A DNA stretch of 64,000 nucleotides, from the NCBI RefSeq assembly GCF_902506345.1, contig NZ_LR733413.1, forward strand, positions 3,235,198 to 3,299,197, given 5' to 3'. The translations under genes and the position numbers were made by a program. This document shows, piece after piece, positions 36,070-44,505 of this stretch. Source of the stretch: Flavobacterium sp. 9R. Lineage in GTDB: Bacteria > Bacteroidota > Bacteroidia > Flavobacteriales > Flavobacteriaceae. The first letter of the stretch is position 1. Each line of letters begins with the position of its first letter. Under the pieces are notes generated by a model. That model had not been told where the DNA came from, did not search any database, and was given only the letters and a program-made list of their open reading frames with translations.

Positions 36070-37161
36070 ATGGCAATAATAGATGTAGTAAATTATCAAG
36101 CAGAAGATAATCAATTTATATGGAAATTCCCTTCTGATGATTTACGAATAGGTACACAAATAGTTGTTAACCCAGCACAATATGCTTTTTTCATTAAAGG
36201 AGGGGTAATATTTGATGAATTTACAAATGGTACACACACCATTAAAACAGAGAATATACCTCTACTCAATAAAATAATTAATCTCCCATTTGGCGAAAAA
36301 TCTCCTTTTCAAGCAGAAGTTTGGTTTGTTAATTTACTAACAAAATTGGATAATAAATGGGGAACAACATCACCTATATTATTGGAAGACCCTAAATATG
36401 CAATCATTATTCCTGTACGGGCTTTTGGACAATATGGCTTTAAAATTGGTAATCCAAGGATGTTTTTAGAAAATTTAGCAGGAAATTTAACTTCATATTC
36501 AGCAGATAAAATTCAAGAGTATTTTAAAGGTAAAATCATTTCATCTCTCACTAGTTTAATTTCAAAAAAATTAGTTCTGGACAGTATCTCGATTTTAGAA
36601 ATTAATGTTTACTTGGAAGAGTTGTCATTATACTGCCAAGACAAAATTTCAGAAGAATTTAAGCGATTTGGGTTAGAATTAGTAAATTTTTATTTTCTAT
36701 CTATCAATGTCCCCGAAAATGACAAGAGCATTGAAAAACTAAAAGAAGCTAAAGACCTTGTTGCAAAGATTAAAATTGCAGGAAAAGACCTTTATCAAAT
36801 GGATAGAAGTTTTGATGTTTTAGATAAAGTAGCTCAAAATGAAGGTGGAGTTGCTGGAAATTTAATCGGTGCTGGATTAGGACTAGGGCTTGGTTCAGGA
36901 CTAGGAAGCCAGATGAACTCCATATCTAGTAACTTAAATACTAATTCCTCTCCACCTCCACCTCCAATTCAATTTCATTTTTTAATTGATAATCAGTCAA
37001 CTCCAATAAATGATATTAATCTAATAAAAACTATGATTAGTCATGGTGAAATCACTAGACAAACTATGGTTTGGAGGCAAGGTATCGACAATTGGAAATT
37101 AATAACTGATTTTGATGAATTAAAAATTCTTTTTAGTCAAACACCTCCACCCATCTTATAA
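36070..37161 (+). CDS. SPFH-domain protein with C-terminal GYF_2 domain
   Basis: The start at 36070 gives 363 aa beginning MAIIDVVNYQAEDNQFIWKF. The N-terminal ~230 residues match the bacterial SPFH ('virion core protein'/YdjI-like) family. A Gly-rich segment (NLIGAGLGLGLGSGLGSQMN) and a Pro run lead to a C-terminal GYF_2 domain (FHFLIDNQSTPINDINLIKT, VWRQGIDNWK). SPFH proteins form ring-shaped scaffolds on membranes, and GYF_2 binds proline-rich partners. The next gene starts 3 bp later. The role here is unknown. Confidence 0.82.
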   Translation: MAIIDVVNYQAEDNQFIWKFPSDDLRIGTQIVVNPAQYAFFIKGGVIFDEFTNGTHTIKTENIPLLNKIINLPFGEKSPFQAEVWFVNLLTKLDNKWGTTSPILLEDPKYAIIIPVRAFGQYGFKIGNPRMFLENLAGNLTSYSADKIQEYFKGKIISSLTSLISKKLVLDSISILEINVYLEELSLYCQDKISEEFKRFGLELVNFYFLSINVPENDKSIEKLKEAKDLVAKIKIAGKDLYQMDRSFDVLDKVAQNEGGVAGNLIGAGLGLGLGSGLGSQMNSISSNLNTNSSPPPPPIQFHFLIDNQSTPINDINLIKTMISHGEITRQTMVWRQGIDNWKLITDFDELKILFSQTPPPIL

Positions 37162-37164
37162 ATT

Positions 37165-37518
37165 ATGAATAAACTAATACTCTATTTCGGATTTCTTCTA
37201 ATTGTCGTTAACTCATTGGTTGGTTTTGTTTTATCATATTATCCTCTTTTAAATTGTATGTCTTCTGATGTTGTAATACTGATTAATACATTGCTGATTT
37301 ACAATCTAGCAAATAGTCAACTAAGTAGTGGATTCAAGGTAAGCTTATCTATTATTTTTCCCGTTTTAGGTTTTGCATCTTATGTTTTAGCCGTTTTAAG
37401 TCCACTTGAAATAGAAGATAACCTATATTTTATCGGTTTTATTTTAATCCTTTTTATTGAAATAGCATTTTTAATGATATCGAAAAATACATCCACAATT
37501 AATCAAAAAAAATCATGA
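37165..37518 (+). CDS. Small integral membrane protein (hypothetical)
   Basis: This 117-aa protein has four predicted transmembrane helices (LILYFGFLLIVVNSLVGFVL; DVVILINTLLIYNLA; KVSLSIIFPVLGFASYVLAV; LYFIGFILILFIEIAFLMI). It has no family match known to me. It lies 3 bp after the SPFH-GYF_2 gene, so it is almost certainly co-translated and may be the membrane anchor of that protein. Its TGA overlaps the ATG of a short broken frame downstream. Confidence 0.75.
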   Translation: MNKLILYFGFLLIVVNSLVGFVLSYYPLLNCMSSDVVILINTLLIYNLANSQLSSGFKVSLSIIFPVLGFASYVLAVLSPLEIEDNLYFIGFILILFIEIAFLMISKNTSTINQKKS

Positions 37519-37672
37519 AAGCAGTATTAGAAAGAATTCAAGAAAGTTTATTAAACTAAATAAAAATCAATGAATTAATATAATTCAAGAATGTGACTCT
37601 AAAATTATAACGGCAAAATGGAATGAAGAACATAAAGAGTTAATAAGAAGAATGAAAGAGTTTAATCGTTAA
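37515..37672 (+). pseudogene. Possible remnant of a small (~50-aa) gene
   Basis: An ATGA overlap with the preceding gene opens a 14-codon frame, MKAVLERIQESLLN, ending at TAA 37557-37559. After two further frame changes a second segment, SKIITAKWNEEHKELIRRMK, runs to the stop at 37670-37672. The amino-acid composition of both parts looks protein-like. This suggests a small helical gene broken by indels, but it is too short to be sure. Confidence 0.25.
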
Positions 37673-37690
37673 ATACATATTTCTAAAATT

Positions 37691-39517
37691 ATGAGTGAAA
37701 TAATTAACTGCCCTTCCTGTGGGGCTTCAAATCAATTGCCTGAGGGAAAAAACACTATGTTTTGTGCTTTTTGTGGGAACTTAATACAAAAAATGACAAA
37801 AGCTGACACTAGAATTAAGGAAAGTAGTATTAAAACAAAACCTCAAATATCAACACAAAAAACAGAAAAGAAAGATGTACTTCATCTTACGAAGTCAGGT
37901 AAGTTTAAATATAAAAAAGAAGAAAATATAATTGATTATGGAGGAGAACTTTCTTTGGTAAATAGAGGGATAGAATCTTTGGAAGAAATTACTTCTTGGT
38001 TCTCAGATAATGAATTAGTAGAAATAGTATCACTTTGCTTAAATGATAATAATATTAATTCCCTTAGTGGAATTGAAAGGTATACGAAATTGGAAAATTT
38101 GTATATATCTAACAATAAATTAACAAATTTAGAAGATTTTGCTAAAATCAATAACGGGCATCTATTAGGAAGTCTCGACTTAAAGAATAACAAATTATGT
38201 AGCACTAAGTATTTATCAAAATTTAGTACAATAGAATTAGATATATCAGAAAATGAAATAGTTGTTTTAGATGATATTCCTCAATTTAGACCAAACTTTT
38301 TTTTTAAAAAAATCAATTCAATTTCTCTTTCAAACAATACAAAACTAAAGAAATTTAGTCAAGATGTAGTTACAAGTTTAAGTGCAAATGTTAACAGAAT
38401 AGATTCATTAACCATTAACTTAATCGGTTGTTTAGAATTTGACCAAAATTGTTTAAATTCATTGAAAGTAAACGAATATATTAGATTTTTTTTAATATTA
38501 GATAAAAAAACACAACTAAGTGGTGAATTAATGGCTAAAGGTTTTGAACTTTTGGAGGATGAAAATACCAATAAAGAAGGTATGACTTATTGCTTTACCA
38601 ACAAAAGTAGATTAAAAACAAACACAGAAAAAAAAGATAATATAGGGGGGTTCATTGCAAATGCCACAATGAAACTTAGTTTTTGGAATTGGGTTCATTT
38701 AACGGCGCCTTATCTTTTTGCAATAATATATTGCAATTATACTGGTGAGACTTTTTTGAAAGGATTAGGAGTCTGCCTCTTTTTTGTTTTTATAATTTGT
38801 GCAATTCCTCATTCGGAACGTGATGTTAAAACAGGAAAATCTTTTATATCTAAATACGGTAAGTTCGATGAGTATAAAACTCTGCGTGGGGAACGGATGG
38901 GTGATGCTAAAGCGAATATTTCGATACTGCATTTAGTAACGCTTATAGTGTTGATTATTTACGGATTTTCAATAAGTAAGAATTCAGATTACAGTAATAA
39001 TAAAGAAGATGATGTTATAACAACAGTTGCGCCAAAATACAGTAAAGAAAATAACTCAAATATAAATACTTATCAAACAGCATCAGAAAGTAACGATTCA
39101 ACATATAATAACTATGATACCGTTTCTGAAGAAAACATTGAATCGAATACAAATCCTAATTTTGTATTGGGAAAAAATTATGATGGTGGGACAATTATCT
39201 ATCTAGATGATACGAATGAACATGGAATAATATGTTCCGAAGTTATTATTACTGATAGAGTTAATACACTTGAAATATCGAAACAAAAAAGTATGGAATA
39301 CTCAAATGAAAATAATGGAAATTGGAGGTTACCTTCAGAATCTGATTTTAAATTAATTGCAAAACAAAAAAACATTATCGATTTAAAAGGCGAAACATTT
39401 TGGACTAGTAATGAGAATTCTGACCTTGGATTGGTATATGAATCTTTTAACAATTCATTTGGCTTTTCAAGAAAGAACTGGGAGTCATCTGCTTTGGTCT
39501 TTGTAAAAGATTTTTAA
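37691..39517 (+). CDS. Zinc-ribbon / leucine-rich-repeat / membrane protein with C-terminal DUF1566-like domain
   Basis: This 608-aa protein has an unusual layout. An N-terminal zinc ribbon (Cys7, Cys10, Cys25, Cys28) is followed by leucine-rich repeats at about 75-290 (YTKLENLYISNNKLTNLEDF). Three transmembrane helices lie at about 335-425 (WVHLTAPYLFAIIYC, CLFFVFIICAIP, VTLIVLIIYGFSI). After a Ser/Asn-rich linker there is a C-terminal DUF1566/FGE-like fold (GTIIYLDDTNEHGIICSE, NGNWRLPSESDF, FWTSNEN). The topology puts the LRR and zinc ribbon on one side and DUF1566 on the other or a looped-back side. It probably works with the SPFH-GYF_2 protein upstream. Confidence 0.75.
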   Translation: MSEIINCPSCGASNQLPEGKNTMFCAFCGNLIQKMTKADTRIKESSIKTKPQISTQKTEKKDVLHLTKSGKFKYKKEENIIDYGGELSLVNRGIESLEEITSWFSDNELVEIVSLCLNDNNINSLSGIERYTKLENLYISNNKLTNLEDFAKINNGHLLGSLDLKNNKLCSTKYLSKFSTIELDISENEIVVLDDIPQFRPNFFFKKINSISLSNNTKLKKFSQDVVTSLSANVNRIDSLTINLIGCLEFDQNCLNSLKVNEYIRFFLILDKKTQLSGELMAKGFELLEDENTNKEGMTYCFTNKSRLKTNTEKKDNIGGFIANATMKLSFWNWVHLTAPYLFAIIYCNYTGETFLKGLGVCLFFVFIICAIPHSERDVKTGKSFISKYGKFDEYKTLRGERMGDAKANISILHLVTLIVLIIYGFSISKNSDYSNNKEDDVITTVAPKYSKENNSNINTYQTASESNDSTYNNYDTVSEENIESNTNPNFVLGKNYDGGTIIYLDDTNEHGIICSEVIITDRVNTLEISKQKSMEYSNENNGNWRLPSESDFKLIAKQKNIIDLKGETFWTSNENSDLGLVYESFNNSFGFSRKNWESSALVFVKDF

Positions 39518-39875
39518 TATTTGTAACTATTCTAGATTAACCTAAATAGTTCAGGACATAATTTATCTTTTTCATTATCTCTGTAATTAGGTAACATTCA
39601 TTCATTTAAGCTGAATCTTTTGATTGTGATATTGAATATGGCTTTGTTCAAGATAGACTAGATTGAAGGCCGTTAGAGCTTCTCTTCCAAATTGTTTTTT
39701 TTAGTAAAGACACCAATTGTATGACCTGTATCTCCTTCTCTGTTATTAGTAAACTCTTTTTGCTTTTTTTTGTTTAAAAAAAATCTGGAAAAAATTTTGC
39801 GAACGCAATCGAGCACCAATCTATCCAAGATACGCTCCCCTGTAGGGAGGGGAGGTAACGAGAGGGAGGGGGTAC
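39518..39875. other. 358-bp intergenic region, no gene supported
   Basis: No convincing gene is visible. The right part (39830-39875) is G/C-rich for this genome (CTCCCCTGTAGGGAGGGGAG), like short intergenic repeats known from Bacteroidota. A frame through it on the minus strand has the low-complexity composition of such a repeat, not of a protein. Confidence 0.5.
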
Positions 39876-40511
39876 TCAAATGATTGAAAGTTTCAACATC
39901 AAATCTTTTACCTTTTTTACAGTATTTGGCGAGATGTCGTAACCTTTGCTTTTATCGCTTGCCAGTTTTGCCAAATCCCTAAGCGACATAGTAGGATTTG
40001 ATTTTATTACCTTAACCGCTCTATTGTGTTTTGCCAGAATTTCTTCTGGAGAGTCTTTTGTTGCTTTCATTCGCCCTTTATAGGCTCCACGTAAGCGTGC
40101 TTGAATTATTCCTTCAGCTTGTCTTTCAAGAAGGGAGGCTTTTTCGAGCGAACTCAGTTCACTTAGAATGGTAGTTATAAGATTAAATACTGGATTGGCT
40201 TTTCCATTTATCATCGATTCAAGACCCAAATTATCTATCTTAACAATCACTCCTTTATCGAAAAAATATTTTAGTGACTGTAATACGTTTATGGTAGACC
40301 TTCCAGCTCTATCTATGGCATGGAATGAAACATAATTCACTTCTCCAGCTTCAACGGCTTCAGTTAGTTTTTTTCCAGCAGGTCTTTCGGCAAAAGGAAT
40401 TGAACCGCTGATTGTATCAATAAATAATATTTCATCTGGATGGGATTTTGCCAGTTGGCGCAGGTTAGATTGTTGAGCCGTACTTTGGCGAATGTATCTC
40501 GCTTTTTTCAT
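39876..40511 (-). CDS. Small serine recombinase (resolvase/invertase family)
   Basis: The start at 40511 gives 211 aa beginning MKKARYIRQSTAQQSNLRQL. The nucleophile Ser is in RQST, and the conserved arginines are in FHAIDRAGRST. The long E helix (NLITTILSELSSLEKASLLE, RQAEGIIQARLRGAYKGR) and a C-terminal HTH (NPTMSLRDLAKLA) complete a normal small resolvase. Such enzymes invert or resolve short DNA segments or accompany transposons. No transposase is adjacent. It may act within the island or be the trace of an earlier nested insertion. Confidence 0.88.
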   Translation of the reverse strand: MKKARYIRQSTAQQSNLRQLAKSHPDEILFIDTISGSIPFAERPAGKKLTEAVEAGEVNYVSFHAIDRAGRSTINVLQSLKYFFDKGVIVKIDNLGLESMINGKANPVFNLITTILSELSSLEKASLLERQAEGIIQARLRGAYKGRMKATKDSPEEILAKHNRAVKVIKSNPTMSLRDLAKLASDKSKGYDISPNTVKKVKDLMLKLSII

Positions 40512-40659
40512 AACTAGATTATTTAGGTGAAACTTGGAAAAAGTGTGCATTTTTAGGATGGTGTATTTTGCACACTTTTAATTGGTTGATATTGTTGAGT
40601 AATGATTTTTTATAATGTGAACTGTATGGCTATAACCTAATTTTGCACAGGACTGAAGG

Positions 40660-40950
40660 TTACTTACCTTCAATCCAGTCCAGAATATCTACAAGCATAT
40701 CGCAATACACATCATTTACTTCTTTTATCGTTTCTCCTTTTTTACTGATGAATGATATTGTGTAAGTGTCAATCCATTTTAATTGGATTCTAACAGTTCC
40801 TTTGTGTCTGAAACCTGAACATTGGAATTGTAGCCCTCCTTGGTATTCTTTTGATTCTGGTAATGCCATAAAGTTTTTAGAACCATAAGCCATTAAAGCC
40901 CACTTGTCAGTATATATAATTTGTTCAATGATTGTTTTAGCGATTTCCAT
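40660..40950 (-). CDS. Hypothetical protein, element-associated
   Basis: The start at 40950 gives 96 aa beginning MEIAKTIIEQIIYTDKWALM; a longer frame adds an unlikely N-terminus. It has a compact alpha/beta composition (GGLQFQCSGFRHKGTVRIQL) and ends DILDWIEGK. I have an impression of similar small proteins in mobile elements of Bacteroidota, but no function is known to me. It is 148 bp upstream of the serine recombinase on the same strand. Confidence 0.65.
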   Translation of the reverse strand: MEIAKTIIEQIIYTDKWALMAYGSKNFMALPESKEYQGGLQFQCSGFRHKGTVRIQLKWIDTYTISFISKKGETIKEVNDVYCDMLVDILDWIEGK

Positions 40951-41093
40951 AATATTGCAGTTGTAAAGTGATACTTGATTAATATGCCACAAAGTTAAGT
41001 TATATTTGATTATAAAGCAAATGATGTTTAATTTTTAATCAGATAAATTAAGCCTTACTTGATTTATTTCTTATATTTGTAAAAAATATTAGA

Positions 41094-41372
41094 ATGGCTA
41101 TATTAAGACTAAAGGAAATAATGACATTAAAGGGGATATCAAGGGATGAACTATCTTTAAGAGTTGAAGTGTCACCAACCACAATATCAAATATCTCAAG
41201 TGAAAATAATTTACCAACGATTAAACTTTTGTTGAAGATTGCTGAAGCTCTTGATGTGGATGTGAGAGAATTATTTGTTTCAACTAAAGGGACTTCTGTA
41301 ACTCAATTGGAAGTAGATGAAGCTAAGGAATTAATTGCCAAAGGACTTGGTATTTTAAGTGGAAATATTTAA
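41094..41372 (+). CDS. XRE-family HTH transcriptional regulator
   Basis: This 92-aa protein has an N-terminal Cro/C1-type HTH (RLKEIMTLKGISRDELSLRV with SPTTISNISSENNLPTIKLL), followed by EALDVDVRELF and a short helical tail. Unlike the relic at 35434-35648 it is intact. It is divergent from the 96-aa gene and may control it and the recombinase. The binding site cannot be named from sequence alone. Confidence 0.88.
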   Translation: MAILRLKEIMTLKGISRDELSLRVEVSPTTISNISSENNLPTIKLLLKIAEALDVDVRELFVSTKGTSVTQLEVDEAKELIAKGLGILSGNI

Positions 41373-41411
41373 TTATTGAAAATTATCAGATATTTATAAT
41401 TAAAGCACTTT

Positions 41412-41804
41412 ATGAAAAATATTAAAATTGCTAAAAGAGAAATAACAATTGAAAAATTTCAATTTGAATACACCTATAGAGGCCTAATAATTGGGTCACC
41501 AAACCAAGTCATTAATGATAAAATCATATCTGATTACCAAAATTCATTAAAAAAGGGAAATCGTAAATCCATTTTTCATTTCACTAATAATGACTATGTT
41601 TCAAAAGACACATTAAAACCAGTCATTTATTCTGCTTTTTTGGAATCGGAACCAATTAATGACATCGAAAATCAATATGATGGTAGCTGGCTAGTTGTAA
41701 GTTGGTTTGGAGATGAACAAATTGAGAAGTCAATTTCAGAAATTATCACTAAAGGGTTAGCAGGTTTAAAATATGACAAACTCGCTGAAAATTTCACCTT
41801 TTAA
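41412..41804 (+). CDS. Hypothetical protein
   Basis: This 130-aa protein of unknown family has no signal peptide or transmembrane segment. The chain is mixed alpha/beta (FEYTYRGLIIGSPNQVINDK, DGSWLVVSWFGDEQIEKSIS). The composition and the A-rich leader before ATG 41412 support a real gene. It lies 39 bp after the XRE gene and converges with the next gene. The WLVVSWFGDE segment recalls DUF-type immunity proteins, but this is only an impression. Confidence 0.65.
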   Translation: MKNIKIAKREITIEKFQFEYTYRGLIIGSPNQVINDKIISDYQNSLKKGNRKSIFHFTNNDYVSKDTLKPVIYSAFLESEPINDIENQYDGSWLVVSWFGDEQIEKSISEIITKGLAGLKYDKLAENFTF

Positions 41805-41846
41805 AGAAATAAATGTACACAGTTGTGTCCGTGATAACAACGTTTT

Positions 41847-42278
41847 CTATTCAAAAATTTTACCACTGGTTAATACTGAAAGTTTATTAAGGAATGATTT
41901 GAAATTAGGTGGATATTCTTCTAGTCCATTTGATTTTAATCGAAAATCATCTATCCAAATATCGCATTCCCAAGAAGTGCCATCACAAATAAAATTATTT
42001 TGATATTCCTTTTCCCATGATTTGCAGTAACGAGAAATGTACTTGAAAAAGTTTAGTTTTCTTTCCTCTGAAATTACTAAATCGTAATCAATAGAATCGG
42101 ATTGGAAAATCGCAATATGTTCATATTGATAATCATTTATGAATAAAGGGTTTATATTTGAAATAGTTGCAATATCTCCTGTTTTTGCTCGATAGAGGAA
42201 CAGTCCTTTTTTATATTGTAAAGAGTAACTTGACCCAAAGTAAGCACCTATACTAAATTCAAATTTTTTAATTTTCAT
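41847..42278 (-). CDS. Hypothetical protein
   Basis: This 143-aa protein has no recognised family, no signal peptide and no membrane helix. It is rich in aromatic residues (GAYFGSSYSLQYKKGLFLYR, WEKEYQNNFICDGTSWECDI, WIDDFR). It converges with the 130-aa gene (42-bp gap) and is 27 bp downstream of the DUF2130 gene on the same strand, so it might be the last gene of the defence block. Function unknown. Confidence 0.65.
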   Translation of the reverse strand: MKIKKFEFSIGAYFGSSYSLQYKKGLFLYRAKTGDIATISNINPLFINDYQYEHIAIFQSDSIDYDLVISEERKLNFFKYISRYCKSWEKEYQNNFICDGTSWECDIWIDDFRLKSNGLEEYPPNFKSFLNKLSVLTSGKIFE

Positions 42279-42305
42279 AAAACTAACTATTTTTAATGAG
42301 TTAAT

Positions 42306-43568
42306 TTACAGCTCATCAAACTTTGCTTTCATTGTAGGATTGCCGTGCGTTAATTTTTTTATGGTTAAATCTTCTGCCTTGTTATTGGCTAAGCGGAGGT
42401 TATTTTCAGAAGATAAAAGTGCTTCTTTGGTTTTATACAAATGGTCAATTGTTTTGTCTATTTCATCTATAGCTGTTTTGAATTTTCGACTGGCTAAATC
42501 ATAATTTTTGGCAAAACCTTCTTTAAATTTATTGATATTATCCTCAAAATTTGTGATGTCAATATTCTGATTTCGAATCAAATTAAGTTCTGCTTTATAT
42601 TGCATAGAATTCATAGATGCATTTCGAAGAAGCGTAATAATTGGAATAAAAAACTGTGGACGAACGACATACATTTTGTTGTATTTATGAGATACATCAA
42701 CAATACCTGTATTATAATATTCACTTTCGGATTCTAACAATGTTACTAAAACTGCAAATTCACATTTTTTCTCGGTTCGGTCTTTGTCTAGTTCTTTAAA
42801 AAAATCTTCATTCCTTTTTTTTGTTGCTGTTTGGTCTGATTCATTTTTCATCTCAAACATTATGGATATGATTTCATTTCCTTGGTCATCATTTTCTCTG
42901 TAAATGAAATCACCTTTGCTACCTGAACGTGAATCGTTGTCTTTCTCAAAATATGCATTTTGAAAAGCGGTGGCTCTTAGTTTATTAAACTCGGTTTCAC
43001 AATGTTGTTCTAGAGTTTCACCAACCATCTTGGTAGATAGTTTCAGCTTCATATCTTTTCTCAAAGCAATTTCCTCATCTTTCATTTTGATGATTTCATC
43101 TTTGGTTTTGAGTTCAGCATCAAACTTCTCTTTTAATGATTTTTCAAGTAGTTGCTTTTCAGTTTCTTTATTACTCAAGCTGTTTACCAAATCATCACGT
43201 TCCTTTTCTATCTTATGGATAGCTTCAGTAACAGAAAGTTTTTTCTCCAATTCGGCATTGTCTAATTTGGCTTTAATTTGCGAAATCTCACTTTCCTTGG
43301 TAGCTAGCTTTTCCGAAAGTTCTCTTTCGCTTTTCGCTTTTAATTCTAATATTTCTTTATCTTTTTTGGTTAAATCTTCTTGAAGAGAATTTTTAATATT
43401 TGCCTCGGCTAGTTTAATTGCACTATCTTTCTCTTTTTCTGCAAGAGTAAGTCGTTTTTCCAATTCTTCTTCAAATTGGTGGTCACGAACTTGTTTCAAA
43501 ATATCAGCAAAACCAGCTTCATCAACTTTAAATGCTTTATGGCAATTTGGGCAAATAATTTCGTTCAT
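42306..43568 (-). CDS. DUF2130 domain-containing protein (PD-(D/E)xK-like nuclease fold, coiled coil)
   Basis: This 420-aa protein begins with a short zinc-knuckle-like segment (ICPNCHKAF, Cys6/Cys9; no second Cys pair is obvious). A ~150-residue coiled coil follows (about 35-180), then the DUF2130 domain. That domain has [18 protein letters not shown] and [20 protein letters not shown], whose D...ExK pattern fits a PD-(D/E)xK nuclease core. DUF2130 proteins are common in defence islands and mobile elements. It lies 52 bp after the SIR2-like gene on the same strand. Confidence 0.88.
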   Translation of the reverse strand: MNEIICPNCHKAFKVDEAGFADILKQVRDHQFEEELEKRLTLAEKEKDSAIKLAEANIKNSLQEDLTKKDKEILELKAKSERELSEKLATKESEISQIKAKLDNAELEKKLSVTEAIHKIEKERDDLVNSLSNKETEKQLLEKSLKEKFDAELKTKDEIIKMKDEEIALRKDMKLKLSTKMVGETLEQHCETEFNKLRATAFQNAYFEKDNDSRSGSKGDFIYRENDDQGNEIISIMFEMKNESDQTATKKRNEDFFKELDKDRTEKKCEFAVLVTLLESESEYYNTGIVDVSHKYNKMYVVRPQFFIPIITLLRNASMNSMQYKAELNLIRNQNIDITNFEDNINKFKEGFAKNYDLASRKFKTAIDEIDKTIDHLYKTKEALLSSENNLRLANNKAEDLTIKKLTHGNPTMKAKFDEL

Positions 43569-43620
43569 ATTATTTAAATGTTACTTGATTTAATACTATT
43601 CCTTTTGAAGTGAAACAAAT

Positions 43621-44502
43621 TTAGTTATTCTTTAATTTATTTATTACATTTTGATAATATTCAAGTTTTTCTCCTTTTAGATAAATAGTTTCAATGTTAT
43701 TAGCTTGCATAAGCTGCTCTTTAAATTCGTTTTTATATATTTCTGGAGAGTAGTAAAATATTTTATTTTTAATTAAACCTGAATTTTCCATTTGAAATCT
43801 TGCTCTATTTGTTAATAGATACCATAAATCAGTTTCAATGTAATCAAGCGACAATCCAATTATGTGAACATCATGTGTAAATAAATAATCTATCCATGAA
43901 TAATATCTTGTAGAAGGGCTTTTTTTTAGTTGTTTATGTAATGTAGTTTTACTTATTTCATCGTTTTTATAGTTTGTTCCAGAAACAACATAATTTCTTA
44001 TTTGTTGCAGTTGACCACCATAATGTTCATAGCCTAAAGTAATAGAATTTGGATAGTTTATTTCACCATGAATATGCCAAAATTTTTTATTTTCAGTGAC
44101 ATTATGTCTAAATATACTGTACTTTAATTCTTGTATAATTCCGTGGTTTTGTATTGATTCAATAGTTTTACTTCTTAAAATTACTTGCTCAAGTGAATAG
44201 TCATAATTAGTAGTTATATAATTTTCACAATCTAACTTGATTAATTCTTCGTGAATTATATTAGGTTCAATTCCTTTGATTAAAGTTGCAATTCTCTTTT
44301 TAAGCTCACTTTCTTTTAAACCTATTGCATTGAGAGTTTTAAGATAGATTTCTTCATAAAGTAAGGGAAATGGTTTCTTATTAGTTATGATTATTTTTTC
44401 ATTGCTCAAATTTGCAATTTTTGATAAAATATTTTCCCAACTGTGAGAATCTTTTTCATTGATATTGTTTATTCCATTTCCAATTAAAAGTACTTTTTTC
44501 AT
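43621..44502 (-). CDS. SIR2-like domain protein
   Basis: This 293-aa protein shows the SIR2-like Rossmann signatures: VLLIGNGIN at the N-terminus, YITTNYDYSLE, FWHIHGEINYPNSITLGYEH and HIIGLSLDYIETDLWYLL. Such domains in antiphage proteins (ThsA, DSR) hydrolyse NAD+ and kill or stall the infected cell. There is no second domain. It begins 3 bp after the type III Res gene, so it is made with the restriction enzyme and may be a backup effector. NADase activity is inferred from the fold only. Confidence 0.82.
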   Translation of the reverse strand: MKKVLLIGNGINNINEKDSHSWENILSKIANLSNEKIIITNKKPFPLLYEEIYLKTLNAIGLKESELKKRIATLIKGIEPNIIHEELIKLDCENYITTNYDYSLEQVILRSKTIESIQNHGIIQELKYSIFRHNVTENKKFWHIHGEINYPNSITLGYEHYGGQLQQIRNYVVSGTNYKNDEISKTTLHKQLKKSPSTRYYSWIDYLFTHDVHIIGLSLDYIETDLWYLLTNRARFQMENSGLIKNKIFYYSPEIYKNEFKEQLMQANNIETIYLKGEKLEYYQNVINKLKNN

Positions 44503-44505
44503 TTA

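Noticed and set aside
39673..39879. A 68-codon minus-strand frame beside the serine recombinase
   Set aside because: The composition (SLSLPPLPTGERI) is that of a translated GC-rich intergenic repeat followed by Lys-rich low complexity. No start context and no protein-like pattern.
41773..42003. Plus-strand frame opposite the 143-aa gene
   Set aside because: It overlaps two better-supported genes and has no leader or family-like composition.
42970..43383. Ser/Phe/Leu-rich plus-strand frame inside DUF2130
   Set aside because: It is the complement of the coiled-coil coding region; the Lys/Glu codons read backwards give Phe/Leu/Ser.
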